A program made the position numbers and the translations under genes. The notes beneath the pieces are model-generated. The model saw only the letters and a program-made list of their open reading frames with translations. It had not been told where the DNA came from and did not search any database. From the NCBI RefSeq assembly GCF_047345415.1, contig NZ_JBLFEP010000004.1:667696-731695 (forward strand): a stretch of DNA of 64,000 nucleotides, read 5' to 3'. Each line of letters begins with the position of its first letter. Position 1 is the stretch's first letter. Shown piece after piece: positions 8,584 through 17,811 of the stretch. The stretch comes from Maribacter_C sp947494565 (GTDB lineage: Bacteria > Bacteroidota > Bacteroidia > Flavobacteriales > Flavobacteriaceae).

Positions 8584-10430
8584 TATGCTTCGATTTTGTT
8601 TGATTCAAACCAGTAGTAGATACTGAGCAAGAGAAAAATCTGTTTCTCTTTGTTATACCCGGCCCTGTGCTGTGCTAAAATTTCGGAAATATATCCTTGA
8701 TCAAATACTTTTGAAAATTCAGAATCTCCGGTCAACAATATTTGTTCCACCACATCCATTTCCTCTCTAAACCATCGATTCGTGGGTGATTGAAATCCCT
8801 TTTTACGACGGTTGATGATGCGCTCTGGCAAGAGGGTTTGGGCATAAGCTTTATGTATGATCTTTCCCCCCTTACTATTTAATTTCAAATCTAAGGGAAG
8901 GGCTTCCATGAAACGCACCAACTCAAGATCCAACATGGGAACCCGGCATTCCAAGGAGAAATTCATCGTTATTTTATCGGTATAATTTAAAAGATCGTCT
9001 GACAGGTTCATCCGGGTATCGATTGCCATCATTTTTTCCGCAGCGTGTCCTCGAGAATTACAACCTAATAATTTGTAAAAATTAGCAACCTCTTGAACAC
9101 TCAAGGTATCCCTCGTTGAAATAAGCTTGCCTACTTCTTCTACGGAGAATATTTCATAAATAGATAGAAATCGCTCCATTTCATCCGATATACCAATAGC
9201 GTTCGCCCCTCTTAATAGTTGCTCATTCTTACTTCCCATGAGCTGGGCAATCGGTTTGGCGGCTACCCGTAATGCTGCGGGAATTTTTTTTCGAATGACT
9301 TCCGATCGATACCTAGTATAGCCCCCCAAGGGTTCATCAGCTCCTTGACCGGTCAATACTACCTTCACTTTTTCTGATGCCAACTGTGCCAAATAATACA
9401 TCGGAATCATTGAGGTGGTGGCCAGAGGTTCTTCAACTATTCGAGAGCACTCTTTTATGAGATCCAAGAAATCTGTAAACGATATTTTTTTTATGTAATG
9501 GTCTAATCCCAAAAGTTGGGCGGTCTCTTCTGCATCCGCTATTTCATCTTCTTCAAAATCTCCCTCAAAACCAATGGTAAACGCTTTCAATTTACCTTTG
9601 TAGTGCTTTTTTGCCAATGCGGCGATTACAGCGGAATCAATACCTCCACTAAGCAATATACCTACTTCTACATCCGATAGAAGTTGTCGTTGTACGGCCT
9701 TCTCAAGTTCTACTCCGTAGGTCTGAACAATGGTATCCTTTGGGCCTTCCATTACAGTTGGTAGTTGCCCAGCAAAATATTCGGTTTTTGATTCTAGGGA
9801 ATCTCCCTGTAGGTCTACCACATAAATATGACCGGGAGCGAGTTTATGTATACCCTCAAATAGGGTATTCGGGGAAGCATTGTAACGCAGCCTTAGTAAA
9901 CTTGCCAAAGCATCCTCATTCAATTGCGTCGGTTTCAGTATTGATTTTATGGGCCGAATCTCCGAGGCGAAAATCAACTCTCGTCCAGCAGTGGCATAGT
10001 ACAAAGGTTTGACACCAAACGGGTCTCTCGCCAAGGTCAACCGCTTTTGTTCTATATTCAGAAAGGCTAAGCCGAAAATCCCGTTGAGATCCTTTATACC
10101 TTTAGTACCAAAGTGAATTAAATATTCAAGAATGGTTTCGGTATCGGAATGTCCTCTGAAAGCCATCTTTTCAGGAAGTTTTTTTCGTAATTCCAAATGG
10201 TTATAAATCTCACCATTGAATACGATCGCAAACTTTTTACAGTCTGAAACCATTGGTTGATGCCCTGCTTCGGACAAATCGATAATTGAAAGTCTTCTTT
10301 GTCCCAAATATATGTGATGCCCATTGAGCTCAAATGCGTCTATACCGAAATCATCAGGGCCACGATGCTTCATTAGGTCAAGCGCCTTCTCGTCAAAGTG
10401 CCGATTAATCGATCCGAGTATACCACACAT
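8583..10430 (-). CDS. asnB: asparagine synthetase-like glutamine amidotransferase
   Basis: A 615-residue class II amidotransferase with catalytic Cys2 (MCGILGS), an Ntn domain to ~residue 200 (RGPDDFG, RRLSIIDLSEAGHQP, NGEIYNH) and a synthetase domain with PP-loop LLSGGIDSAV (~260). Proteins of this exosortase-cluster type amidate sugar acids or a peptide precursor as often as aspartate, so here it is probably a tailoring enzyme of the polysaccharide. Gene position supports that: it begins the tightly packed block asnB-wecG-femAB-deacetylase-wecB. Whether it makes free asparagine cannot be decided from sequence. Confidence 0.85.
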   Translation of the reverse strand: MCGILGSINRHFDEKALDLMKHRGPDDFGIDAFELNGHHIYLGQRRLSIIDLSEAGHQPMVSDCKKFAIVFNGEIYNHLELRKKLPEKMAFRGHSDTETILEYLIHFGTKGIKDLNGIFGLAFLNIEQKRLTLARDPFGVKPLYYATAGRELIFASEIRPIKSILKPTQLNEDALASLLRLRYNASPNTLFEGIHKLAPGHIYVVDLQGDSLESKTEYFAGQLPTVMEGPKDTIVQTYGVELEKAVQRQLLSDVEVGILLSGGIDSAVIAALAKKHYKGKLKAFTIGFEGDFEEDEIADAEETAQLLGLDHYIKKISFTDFLDLIKECSRIVEEPLATTSMIPMYYLAQLASEKVKVVLTGQGADEPLGGYTRYRSEVIRKKIPAALRVAAKPIAQLMGSKNEQLLRGANAIGISDEMERFLSIYEIFSVEEVGKLISTRDTLSVQEVANFYKLLGCNSRGHAAEKMMAIDTRMNLSDDLLNYTDKITMNFSLECRVPMLDLELVRFMEALPLDLKLNSKGGKIIHKAYAQTLLPERIINRRKKGFQSPTNRWFREEMDVVEQILLTGDSEFSKVFDQGYISEILAQHRAGYNKEKQIFLLLSIYYWFESNKIEA

Positions 10431-10486
10431 ACAAATTGATTGTTCATTTAGGTTCTTTCAGTTGATACACTGACCAGAACAGTAGT

Positions 10487-10514
10487 CAAAAGTAGATATT
10501 TGCGGTAATCCAAA
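10487..10514 (-). promoter_or_regulatory. candidate internal promoter upstream of asnB
   Basis: Minus-strand TACTTTTG (10494-10487) matches TAnnTTTG, with TTTG (10514-10511) 16 nt upstream, slightly shorter than the usual 17-23 nt. It lies in the 250-nt gap between asnB and the toroid gene, the widest gap in the cluster. An internal transcription start for the asnB-to-wecB block is plausible. Confidence 0.35.
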
Positions 10515-10680
10515 CCGAATAATAACGACCAAACACAGTATCTATCGGTTAGGTACAGCACGATATAAGTGAGAATCCATTTTCTAGACACACTTCACTT
10601 TTCTGCGACAAATAACAAGGCGGAATGACCTATGTAGTTCATCGATAGAATGCATACTAACAGCAGTTAACAACATAAAT

Positions 10681-11853
10681 TCAATACGTGTTCATTGCCG
10701 AGAGCGCATGGAGGTACGGCATGACCGCCCAGCGTAATGTGTTTTTATTTCCTCTTGAATTGAGGATATCGATAGCAGAGTATACCCCATTTTTTACGAC
10801 GAATTTTCTACCGATAGTTGAATGTAGGTTGGATACCATTGTCGCATCGTCAAGAAGTATCGCCAAATGGAGCATCTCGGCATTGTCGTAAAGGTCGAAT
10901 TTGATAATCGAAGGTTTATTACTCAAAGTAAATCGCTTGAAAAGTTGGTGATTTGAGGTGTAGAAATTCGCCTTTATATACTGATAACCCAGGTTCACAA
11001 GATCTGAACAACCCGACAATGCAACTGCACGATTGGCCTTGTATAGGTTCTTTAAAATGAAGCATGAGTGAAAGCAATCAATGAAGGAATCCGGGTTTTC
11101 GGGTTCATACAACCAAGAGCCGTCTGAACGTTGCTTATTTCGAATGAACGTAAAAAGCTTCCGGATTTTATGGCTTAGCTCAGCCTCCTTTTCAGGAAAA
11201 TAGTGTAAAAAAATAGTATAGGCATAGAGCGTATAGGAAACCGCGTTGGTCACCAGTCGGTCCTTTTCAGGTCCGTAGGAGGTAGCTAGTGATTCGTCAT
11301 CTTCGTACATCGTTTGTATATCATTTTCATAAAATTCGAAAACGCTCTTGATCTGAGATATATATGTTACATCGCCCGTAACTTCAACATACTTGTGAAG
11401 AGCTTCCAATACGTAGGGGGTATGGGTACTGAAAGGCGTGTTTTCATCATAGTCCAATCCATCACCGGCAGCCCATTTAAACCCTAATCCCCAACACAGG
11501 CCTGAGTATCCCTTACAACTATGATCAAGCAACCAATTGATATGTTTTCGGGCAAAGACCAAGTACTCTTCCTTTTGGTTCTTTTCATATAAGTTGAGTA
11601 ATGCCAATGCAGCCGTAGCCCGAGCTGTAGGGTATTCTTGTTTCTTATACCCTATTCTAAGGGTATTGTTAAAAAATTGATCCCAAATGGTCACTACTGC
11701 CGCAGGTATAAGGCCAAGTAGGGCATTAGTATTATATAGTTGCTTTACACGAATACCAAAATCGGTCATCCACACGTCATAGGGATCATAACACTCAAGA
11801 CTATCGCTCAAACAGAAGGTTTCTATTAATCGGTATATACTTTTATCTTCCAT
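10681..11853 (-). CDS. alpha/alpha-toroid (six-hairpin-like) protein of unknown function
   Basis: A 390-residue all-helical protein with no signal peptide. It shows regularly repeated helix pairs ending in Trp/Tyr-rich turns: YPTARATAALALLNLYEK, GYSGLCWGLGFKW, THTPYVLEALHKY, SYTLYAYTIFLHYF, GSWLYEPENPDSFIDCFHSC. This matches a six-hairpin glycosidase/epimerase or unsaturated-glucuronyl-hydrolase-like toroid. Homologues recur in Bacteroidota polysaccharide clusters, sometimes with a misleading aminolevulinate dehydratase label. Conserved Asp/Trp/His (DGLDYDENTPFSTHTP) could line a sugar site. It sits between the GT4 gene (13 nt) and asnB. A role in modifying the polysaccharide is inference. 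Confidence 0.5.
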   Translation of the reverse strand: MEDKSIYRLIETFCLSDSLECYDPYDVWMTDFGIRVKQLYNTNALLGLIPAAVVTIWDQFFNNTLRIGYKKQEYPTARATAALALLNLYEKNQKEEYLVFARKHINWLLDHSCKGYSGLCWGLGFKWAAGDGLDYDENTPFSTHTPYVLEALHKYVEVTGDVTYISQIKSVFEFYENDIQTMYEDDESLATSYGPEKDRLVTNAVSYTLYAYTIFLHYFPEKEAELSHKIRKLFTFIRNKQRSDGSWLYEPENPDSFIDCFHSCFILKNLYKANRAVALSGCSDLVNLGYQYIKANFYTSNHQLFKRFTLSNKPSIIKFDLYDNAEMLHLAILLDDATMVSNLHSTIGRKFVVKNGVYSAIDILNSRGNKNTLRWAVMPYLHALSAMNTY

Positions 11854-11866
11854 ATGTTCTGGACCA

Positions 11867-12952
11867 CTATGAATTTAAGGGGGCGCTCATGCAGTGCAAG
11901 AAGTGATTGTGCAGTCTTTTTGCAACGACTGTACTGACAAGTCTTTCAGCGGCAACATCATGATTGTACTTTCCGATTTGAGCTCTTAGTTTGCCATCGA
12001 CGATCAATTTTTCAAGTTTTTGCTCTAGATCTTCCCGTTTCTCCAAGTCAACAAAATACCCCATCTTTTTATCTTCAAAAAAATACTTCAATCCCCCAAC
12101 AGGGGTTGTTACGACTGGCAAGGCAAATGCCATAGCCTCCAGAACGGAAGTCGGTAGGCCTTCACTATAACTGGGCATACAATAAATATGACATTCTTTA
12201 AATAGGTCCACTTTACACTCTCCTTCAACATGACCTTTCATTTCAATGCCCGATAGTGATCTTATATAATGGCTTACAGTCTTGAACTCTACTCCATCTC
12301 CGGCAATGATCAATCTGAGGTTTGAAAAGCGAGTTTGTAGATTTTTAAAGGCGTCTATAACCTCATATATTCCCTTTTCCCGAAGCAATCGCGATAAAAA
12401 TAAGACATTAATATGGGCCGTTTCCGTTGAGGCCGTCAGCTTTTCTTCAATAGAGAAATCATTGAGCAGCGTGCTATCTACGGTCGTCGTTTCTACAAAG
12501 ACCTCCCCTTCGAAACCCCACTCTTCCACACTACTTTTGAACTCCTGCGACAGTACAAATATTCGTTTGGCCTTGCCAAATGAGTTTTGAAAGAACTTCA
12601 CGTATTTTTTGGACACTTTTTCTTCAAATGCCAAATCCCACCCGTGGAAGAAAACAACGAAATCCACGTTCTTTTTGGCCAATCGTCGGGCAAAAAGACC
12701 GTCTCGAAAAAAACTTCTCGCACCAAGGGAAGGGTTTAAAACCACCAAATCAGTTGTCGAATCAATAGTTTTTTTGAATTTCATTTGGTCCGACACCGGC
12801 CCTAGAATGTTCTTTCCATGCCCTCCTACCTCTAGCGTGTTGATTGTAATATCCTCATATTGGGTAAGCTTTGGAAGCAACGCGTTCCAAAAGGCGCTTA
12901 CACCTCCTGCGGTTGATAACTTAGGTACGGTAGTGATGATTTTTCGTGTCAT
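11867..12952 (-). CDS. GT4-family glycosyltransferase
   Basis: A 361-residue retaining GT-B glycosyltransferase. The acceptor-side N terminus has TTVPKLSTAGGVSAF; the donor-side domain starts near residue 185 (INVLFLSRLLREKGIYEVIDAF) and carries the GT4 signature EGLPTSVLEAMAFALPVV followed by TTPVGG. No membrane segment is seen, so it is a cytoplasmic enzyme extending the lipid-linked repeat unit. It lies 13 nt upstream of the toroid gene. The donor sugar cannot be read from the sequence. Confidence 0.88.
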   Translation of the reverse strand: MTRKIITTVPKLSTAGGVSAFWNALLPKLTQYEDITINTLEVGGHGKNILGPVSDQMKFKKTIDSTTDLVVLNPSLGARSFFRDGLFARRLAKKNVDFVVFFHGWDLAFEEKVSKKYVKFFQNSFGKAKRIFVLSQEFKSSVEEWGFEGEVFVETTTVDSTLLNDFSIEEKLTASTETAHINVLFLSRLLREKGIYEVIDAFKNLQTRFSNLRLIIAGDGVEFKTVSHYIRSLSGIEMKGHVEGECKVDLFKECHIYCMPSYSEGLPTSVLEAMAFALPVVTTPVGGLKYFFEDKKMGYFVDLEKREDLEQKLEKLIVDGKLRAQIGKYNHDVAAERLVSTVVAKRLHNHFLHCMSAPLNS

Positions 12953-13048
12953 TATAGCAGATAATCGTGTACTCTAAATTCTATCTTTTTTATATCAATA
13001 TGGTTTAATGGGTGTTCTAATTTGCGAGCAATTGATCTTACTGTAATT

Positions 13049-14287
13049 TCAACTTTTGTTTTCAGTGGTTTGCACCTCCGAATGCGCATAGTACCATTGC
13101 TCTCTAGCTTTTTTATACATTTTGTTTTCAAATTCGAGTTTCACAAATACCAGGACCATGAAAACATCAAGTTCGAACCACATCCCCCCCTGGGTCATCA
13201 TCAAGGAAACATACAAAAAGAAGATGGCCATTCCCAGTCTGTACGATGGGCGCTTGCGTCGTTCCCAGATAAACTTAAATAAGGACACCAGATACCCAAT
13301 AAAGAATATGACACCGAGAAGTCCGTTCTGACCCAATTGTGTAAAAAACTCATTATGGGCATATACTCGTAATCCGACCGCTTTATAAATATGATCGACA
13401 AGACCGTCAAAACCGAAACCAAAGAACAGTTCAAAAATGTTTCCATTGAACCATAGGTCGAATGCGGCTTTCCAAAATAGAAACCTTCCAGAACCAGCGG
13501 CGGTCTGTTTACCGTTGCGAATGTCAAAAATCCGATTATAAAAGGCTTCGTTGGTTTCCAACAAATAGAAAAAACCAAAAACCAAGACCGACAAGGCCAA
13601 ACTCGCCGTGATTATTTGTTTTACCGAAAATTTCTTCGGCATGAAAAGAAACAGGGCTCCAATACAGAACATGGCATACCCGGTTCTAATGAAAGTGAGA
13701 TAGATCAGATAAATTCCGAACAGTAACAGGGCGTAATTTAACTTCGGAAAGCGTATCACTTCTACTTTCATTTTGAGATAGGCCAACAAAATCAAAACGG
13801 CGGTCGTCGTCGTGATGGCCGCACCGTGCGAATTCTGGAACATTCCGGCGTAACTATCGAAATCTTGATAAAGTACCGTATCATGGGCCTTACTTTTTAG
13901 GAGATTCAAAGTAAAGGGAATACCGGAAATTATAATGAACTGCGCAAACCCTAGAAGCATCTTATCAAGAGCTTTCAAACTTCGGATCTTTAGGGAGGCA
14001 AACTCATACATTAGCGGAAACATCATATATCGAATAAAATCGATTATCCCTGCAAAATAACTCACTGAAAAGCCCCCTGTAACCAGATTCTTTACGGCCC
14101 TAGCGTATGACCATTTGATGAATCCAGGTTTTTTTCTGTTTCTGATAATGATGACTTGCCAGACTAAGAAAACGAACAACGGTATTTTCCAAACCTGCGA
14201 AAATGTAATCGGCCCTATTTGAACCGGACCTAAGTAGATCAAGAGGAAAAGAATACTATATATGAAGACCAGTTTAATCTCTTTCAT
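13049..14287 (-). CDS. Wzy-like polysaccharide polymerase / O-antigen ligase family membrane protein
   Basis: A 412-residue polytopic membrane protein with about ten hydrophobic segments. A large periplasmic loop (~residues 235-320) contains NGKQTAAGSGRFLFWKAAFDLW and GFDGLVDHIYKAVGLRVYAHNEFFTQLGQNG, matching the Wzy_C/O-antigen ligase pattern of G-R...W and H-N-x-F/Y. It lies 35 nt after the flippase gene. In a Wzx/Wzy system it would polymerise repeat units on the periplasmic face. Polymerase versus ligase cannot be decided from sequence. Confidence 0.8.
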   Translation of the reverse strand: MKEIKLVFIYSILFLLIYLGPVQIGPITFSQVWKIPLFVFLVWQVIIIRNRKKPGFIKWSYARAVKNLVTGGFSVSYFAGIIDFIRYMMFPLMYEFASLKIRSLKALDKMLLGFAQFIIISGIPFTLNLLKSKAHDTVLYQDFDSYAGMFQNSHGAAITTTTAVLILLAYLKMKVEVIRFPKLNYALLLFGIYLIYLTFIRTGYAMFCIGALFLFMPKKFSVKQIITASLALSVLVFGFFYLLETNEAFYNRIFDIRNGKQTAAGSGRFLFWKAAFDLWFNGNIFELFFGFGFDGLVDHIYKAVGLRVYAHNEFFTQLGQNGLLGVIFFIGYLVSLFKFIWERRKRPSYRLGMAIFFLYVSLMMTQGGMWFELDVFMVLVFVKLEFENKMYKKAREQWYYAHSEVQTTENKS

Positions 14288-14322
14288 CTTATAATTGTCT
14301 ACCCGATTCGGGTACTGCGTTT

Positions 14323-15813
14323 TTACTTTTTGAGGTTTTTCAATATTTCTTTCAACCCCAAGCGTTTATCTAGCTCTTTAAACGAATACCAAACCGAAAT
14401 AAGTATGATCAGAACCCCAATAATGTACATCCAGGGTATCGTGATAAATTTAATTAGGGCAAAACAGACCAAGGCAAGCGCGAATTGTAGCGCAAATATC
14501 TTTACAAACTCACGATGAAATCTAAAGTCGTACTTGACGCTGGCAATCCAGTACACCTGTATCAAATACACCATATAAGCAATTAAGAAGGAGAACCCCA
14601 AGCCGGTCAAACCCCAATAATAGTAGCCCAATAAGTTCAATCCTAATAGATAAAGATTAGATACGAGTTCACTCCAAAAGAAAAGTTTACTCTTCCCTTT
14701 GGCAATAAAAATAAACCCGACGACCCACGCGGGCACCTTAAAGAACATTCCTAAAAATGCCCAATAAATCATTACATTCACTGCTACGAATTCACTTGAA
14801 TAGAGTATGATGATTACCCAATCGATAAAAATCAAAAAAGCCACCAATACCGGCGCTAAAATCAAAAGAGCAATCTCGGTCTGTTGATTGACCAACTCAT
14901 TGGATTTCTTATTATTCTCGGCCACAGCGGAAAGTCGTGGATAATAATCGGTTTCCATTGCCGTAAAAAGAAGTCCTACATAGGTTGATATCAGGGCAAT
15001 ACCTGCATTGTATAGTCCTACTTGTTCGACCCCGCCAATTGAATTGATAAATATTCGAATCGCATAGGATTCCCCAAGCACCATAATACCACTTAAACTC
15101 AACATCAAACCCATCATCATCATTCCTTTACCTTCAATTTTTACTTCCCTAGGGGTCACCTTCACCTTTTCGGTTCTGACTTTTTTGCCAAAATACAGGG
15201 AAACCGCATAGGTAAAGACTGCGGTAACGATGAGACCGGGTACTATACCATCAAGTCTCAAGTAATAATACAATGGAACCGAAACCACCAGACCCAAGGC
15301 CGAACCTATCATATTGGCCTTGGCTAAGTCTTTAAGTCTGCGAAGGCCTTGCAAAATAACAAACTGACCGCTCGCAAGCTGCTTCAAAAGCACGGTCGAT
15401 GACAACCAGATAAAAGCCAGTGTATAGTCTGAATTGCCGAAAGCGATCTCACTAAGCCAAGATGAAAGAGCCAAAGTAACAACGGCCCCAAAGACTCCGG
15501 TAATCCAGACTAATCGCCTCACCACAGTACTTACTTTCGCGATGCGTTGCTGATTTTTGCTCTCTTTGGCGGTTGCGATATCCTTAACCCCACTTATCCC
15601 TAATCCAAAATTGGTCAAGGAGCTTATCAATAAGATAGTAGAATTGAACAGACCCAAAACACCTATGCCAGCAGGGCCTAATAGTAAGGCCATGATCTTT
15701 GATCTTAAGATAGAGATGATGATATTGAAGACCTGAACCCCGCCGAATATCGAAGTAGCCTTCATTATCTGACGGTAGCTACTGCTTTTTTGATTTTGCT
15801 CTTCGATGGACAC
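14323..15813 (-). CDS. Wzx-type O-antigen/polysaccharide flippase
   Basis: A 496-residue MATE/MOP-superfamily protein with 12-14 hydrophobic segments. The N terminus (MKATSIFGGVQVFNIIISIL then RSKIMALLLGPAGIGVLGL) and the central MMMGLMLSLSGI segment are typical of O-antigen translocases. It would move undecaprenyl-linked repeat units across the inner membrane. It lies between the initiating transferase (181-nt gap) and the polymerase in the same transcription direction. Confidence 0.9.
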   Translation of the reverse strand: MSIEEQNQKSSSYRQIMKATSIFGGVQVFNIIISILRSKIMALLLGPAGIGVLGLFNSTILLISSLTNFGLGISGVKDIATAKESKNQQRIAKVSTVVRRLVWITGVFGAVVTLALSSWLSEIAFGNSDYTLAFIWLSSTVLLKQLASGQFVILQGLRRLKDLAKANMIGSALGLVVSVPLYYYLRLDGIVPGLIVTAVFTYAVSLYFGKKVRTEKVKVTPREVKIEGKGMMMMGLMLSLSGIMVLGESYAIRIFINSIGGVEQVGLYNAGIALISTYVGLLFTAMETDYYPRLSAVAENNKKSNELVNQQTEIALLILAPVLVAFLIFIDWVIIILYSSEFVAVNVMIYWAFLGMFFKVPAWVVGFIFIAKGKSKLFFWSELVSNLYLLGLNLLGYYYWGLTGLGFSFLIAYMVYLIQVYWIASVKYDFRFHREFVKIFALQFALALVCFALIKFITIPWMYIIGVLIILISVWYSFKELDKRLGLKEILKNLKK

Positions 15814-15994
15814 AACTAATGAATTAAAACTTAAACTACCTGTTTATATTGTTGGCTAAAGCCAAATGTGTTGTGGGACCGAAATCAATTTCATTAAAAA
15901 AGTATAGCCGAATTGGATAAGTGGCCTGTTTGCCTGAGTGCTATGACATTCACTTATGTTATTTGATTTCTTGTGGAAGTGCCCTAGTATCAGA

Positions 15995-17344
15995 CTACCT
16001 TTTTTGTGCAAGCTTTCTGAATGCTGCCGATCTTTTATTCGAGATCCTTTTCTTGCGGATCTCTTCCCTTCTTTGGTCTTGAATCGTATCGCCAGTCGTT
16101 GAAGTAACATTTTCCTTTTCAGCGGCTCCTTTTTTGTCCACTTTTATTCCTTCTTGTAAATAGTTCAATGGTTTCATGTTGAACTCGAACGTATCCTTTG
16201 TGACTGAGTCTTCAACCACTACTTCCACTTTTTCGGCCAATTTCTCTACGCCAGCCAGTTCAAAAACCTTTAAAAACGGTAAAAGATAGAGTGTCGCCCC
16301 CATCACAACGGTAGCCAATAAGGCAAGATGGATATTCAAACTGATTGATAGTATGGCAAAAATTATCACAGCAGCATTACATAGACACAGCACCAAGGTA
16401 GCTTTCTTATGATCTAAACCTAAGCGGAGTAACCGATGGTGGATATGGTTTGAATCAGCACTGAACGGACTTCTTTTCTGTTTTATTCGAATGGCGAAAA
16501 CCCTTAAAAGATCGAATAATGGGTATGAAAGTATGGCTAGGAGTAAAACCGGGGCATTGGGTACTTTATTAAGTGGTTGGGCAATTTCATTGACGGTCAA
16601 GAAACCGATGCCTTGATAGGCCAATAAGAAACCGGTGAGCATTGAACCGCAATCACCCATGAAGATTTTCTTATTGCTAGACAGGTTATATCGTAGGAAG
16701 CCTATCAGCGCCCCAACCAAGATGGCAGACACCAAGCTCATCAAATAATTCTCGTTTATAAGAAATAATACACCGAAGGATGTACTTGAAAGAATGGCGA
16801 TAGATGCGGCCAAACCGTCAATGCCGTCGATCAGATTAAGCGCATTGATAACCAAAACAAAAACAAATACGGAATACACCACCGAAACAAGATAGGGCAA
16901 CTCACCGAGGCCCAGCAATCCCTCGAAGTTCTCTATTCGGATGTCGGTCAGAACTACCACATTCATGACAGCAACTAACTGCCCTAAAAACTTACCCTTG
17001 GGCGAAACCGAAATGAGGTCGTCTTTGATTCCTAAAAAGACCAAAATAATCAAAGAACCGAAGAGTGACAGCAATTTAATCAGGTCGGCCTGAACAAGGT
17101 TTGCCATCGCTCCAAAGATGATGATGGTCAAAGAAAAAGCGATAAAAACCCCCAAGCCACCCAAAGTTGGTGTCTGGGTACTATGCATTTTACGCTCTCC
17201 CGGTGCATCCATTAACCCTTTGATCTTTGAAATGCTAATGATATTGGGATACAAATAAAATCTGGTGGATATGATAAAGGCGGCCACTAAGGCAAAAAGC
17301 CCCAGCAAATGTATGTCAGCGATCAACTCCCTTAAAATGGTCAT
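15995..17344 (-). CDS. WecA/MraY-family undecaprenyl-phosphate sugar-1-phosphate transferase
   Basis: Initiates repeat-unit synthesis by transferring a HexNAc-1-phosphate from UDP to undecaprenyl phosphate at the inner membrane. The 449-residue protein has ten or eleven membrane segments and the family motifs: GIKDDLISVSPKGKFLGQ (DDxxD-type), NALNLIDGIDGLA, FMGDCGSMLTGF and the sugar-recognition HIHHRLLRLGL. The C-terminal ~75 residues form a charged soluble tail rich in Lys/Arg/Glu, longer than in E. coli WecA. First gene of the minus-strand block, which fits its place in the pathway. Confidence 0.88.
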   Translation of the reverse strand: MTILRELIADIHLLGLFALVAAFIISTRFYLYPNIISISKIKGLMDAPGERKMHSTQTPTLGGLGVFIAFSLTIIIFGAMANLVQADLIKLLSLFGSLIILVFLGIKDDLISVSPKGKFLGQLVAVMNVVVLTDIRIENFEGLLGLGELPYLVSVVYSVFVFVLVINALNLIDGIDGLAASIAILSSTSFGVLFLINENYLMSLVSAILVGALIGFLRYNLSSNKKIFMGDCGSMLTGFLLAYQGIGFLTVNEIAQPLNKVPNAPVLLLAILSYPLFDLLRVFAIRIKQKRSPFSADSNHIHHRLLRLGLDHKKATLVLCLCNAAVIIFAILSISLNIHLALLATVVMGATLYLLPFLKVFELAGVEKLAEKVEVVVEDSVTKDTFEFNMKPLNYLQEGIKVDKKGAAEKENVTSTTGDTIQDQRREEIRKKRISNKRSAAFRKLAQKR

Positions 17345-17811
17345 TACTTGGTTATTTTGGTATTGGTCTTAAGCGCTATCTTCACATGCCGACTTCAGCC
17401 TGAAATAGTATCGAGACCTAATCTTTCTTGTCAAAACGAGTGGTACACGATTAAGGTGATGGCCAACAGGACGCTCCTGTATCTATACCAAAAAGTTTCT
17501 GGCGAAAGATTATTGTTCGTTAATGGTTTGTATTGGTAAAACTATGGGGCTTTGGGGAATCGAAAAATATATCTCGTTATTCGGCAATCTTAATCGACGA
17601 CTTGCACATTGCCCTATTTAAAAGGGGTAATCGACGAACGACAGAATGCGGTTCAACTTGACTATTGGTATTTCTTCTAGGCCGTTAAGGAAGTCCGGAT
17701 ACATTTTCAACGTTCTATTCACGCTCTGGAATAAGTGAAATAGCGCTAGAGAACATGCTGTGAATATGAATTTTTCAAGTAATTTCTAAAGTAAAATCAG
17801 GCTAACTCTTT
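17345..17811. other. 467-nt intergenic region upstream of the polysaccharide cluster
   Basis: It lies between the start of the initiating transferase and the stop of the downstream sulfatase. It must hold the main promoter of the polysaccharide block, but I find no clear TTTG/TAnnTTTG pair on the minus strand. A 63-codon plus-strand frame (17348-17539) has no gene-like features. No RNA gene or repeat is recognised. Confidence 0.4.

Noticed and set aside
17348..17539. 63-codon plus-strand frame in the 467-nt gap
   Set aside because: No promoter, domain or neighbour support; likely chance.
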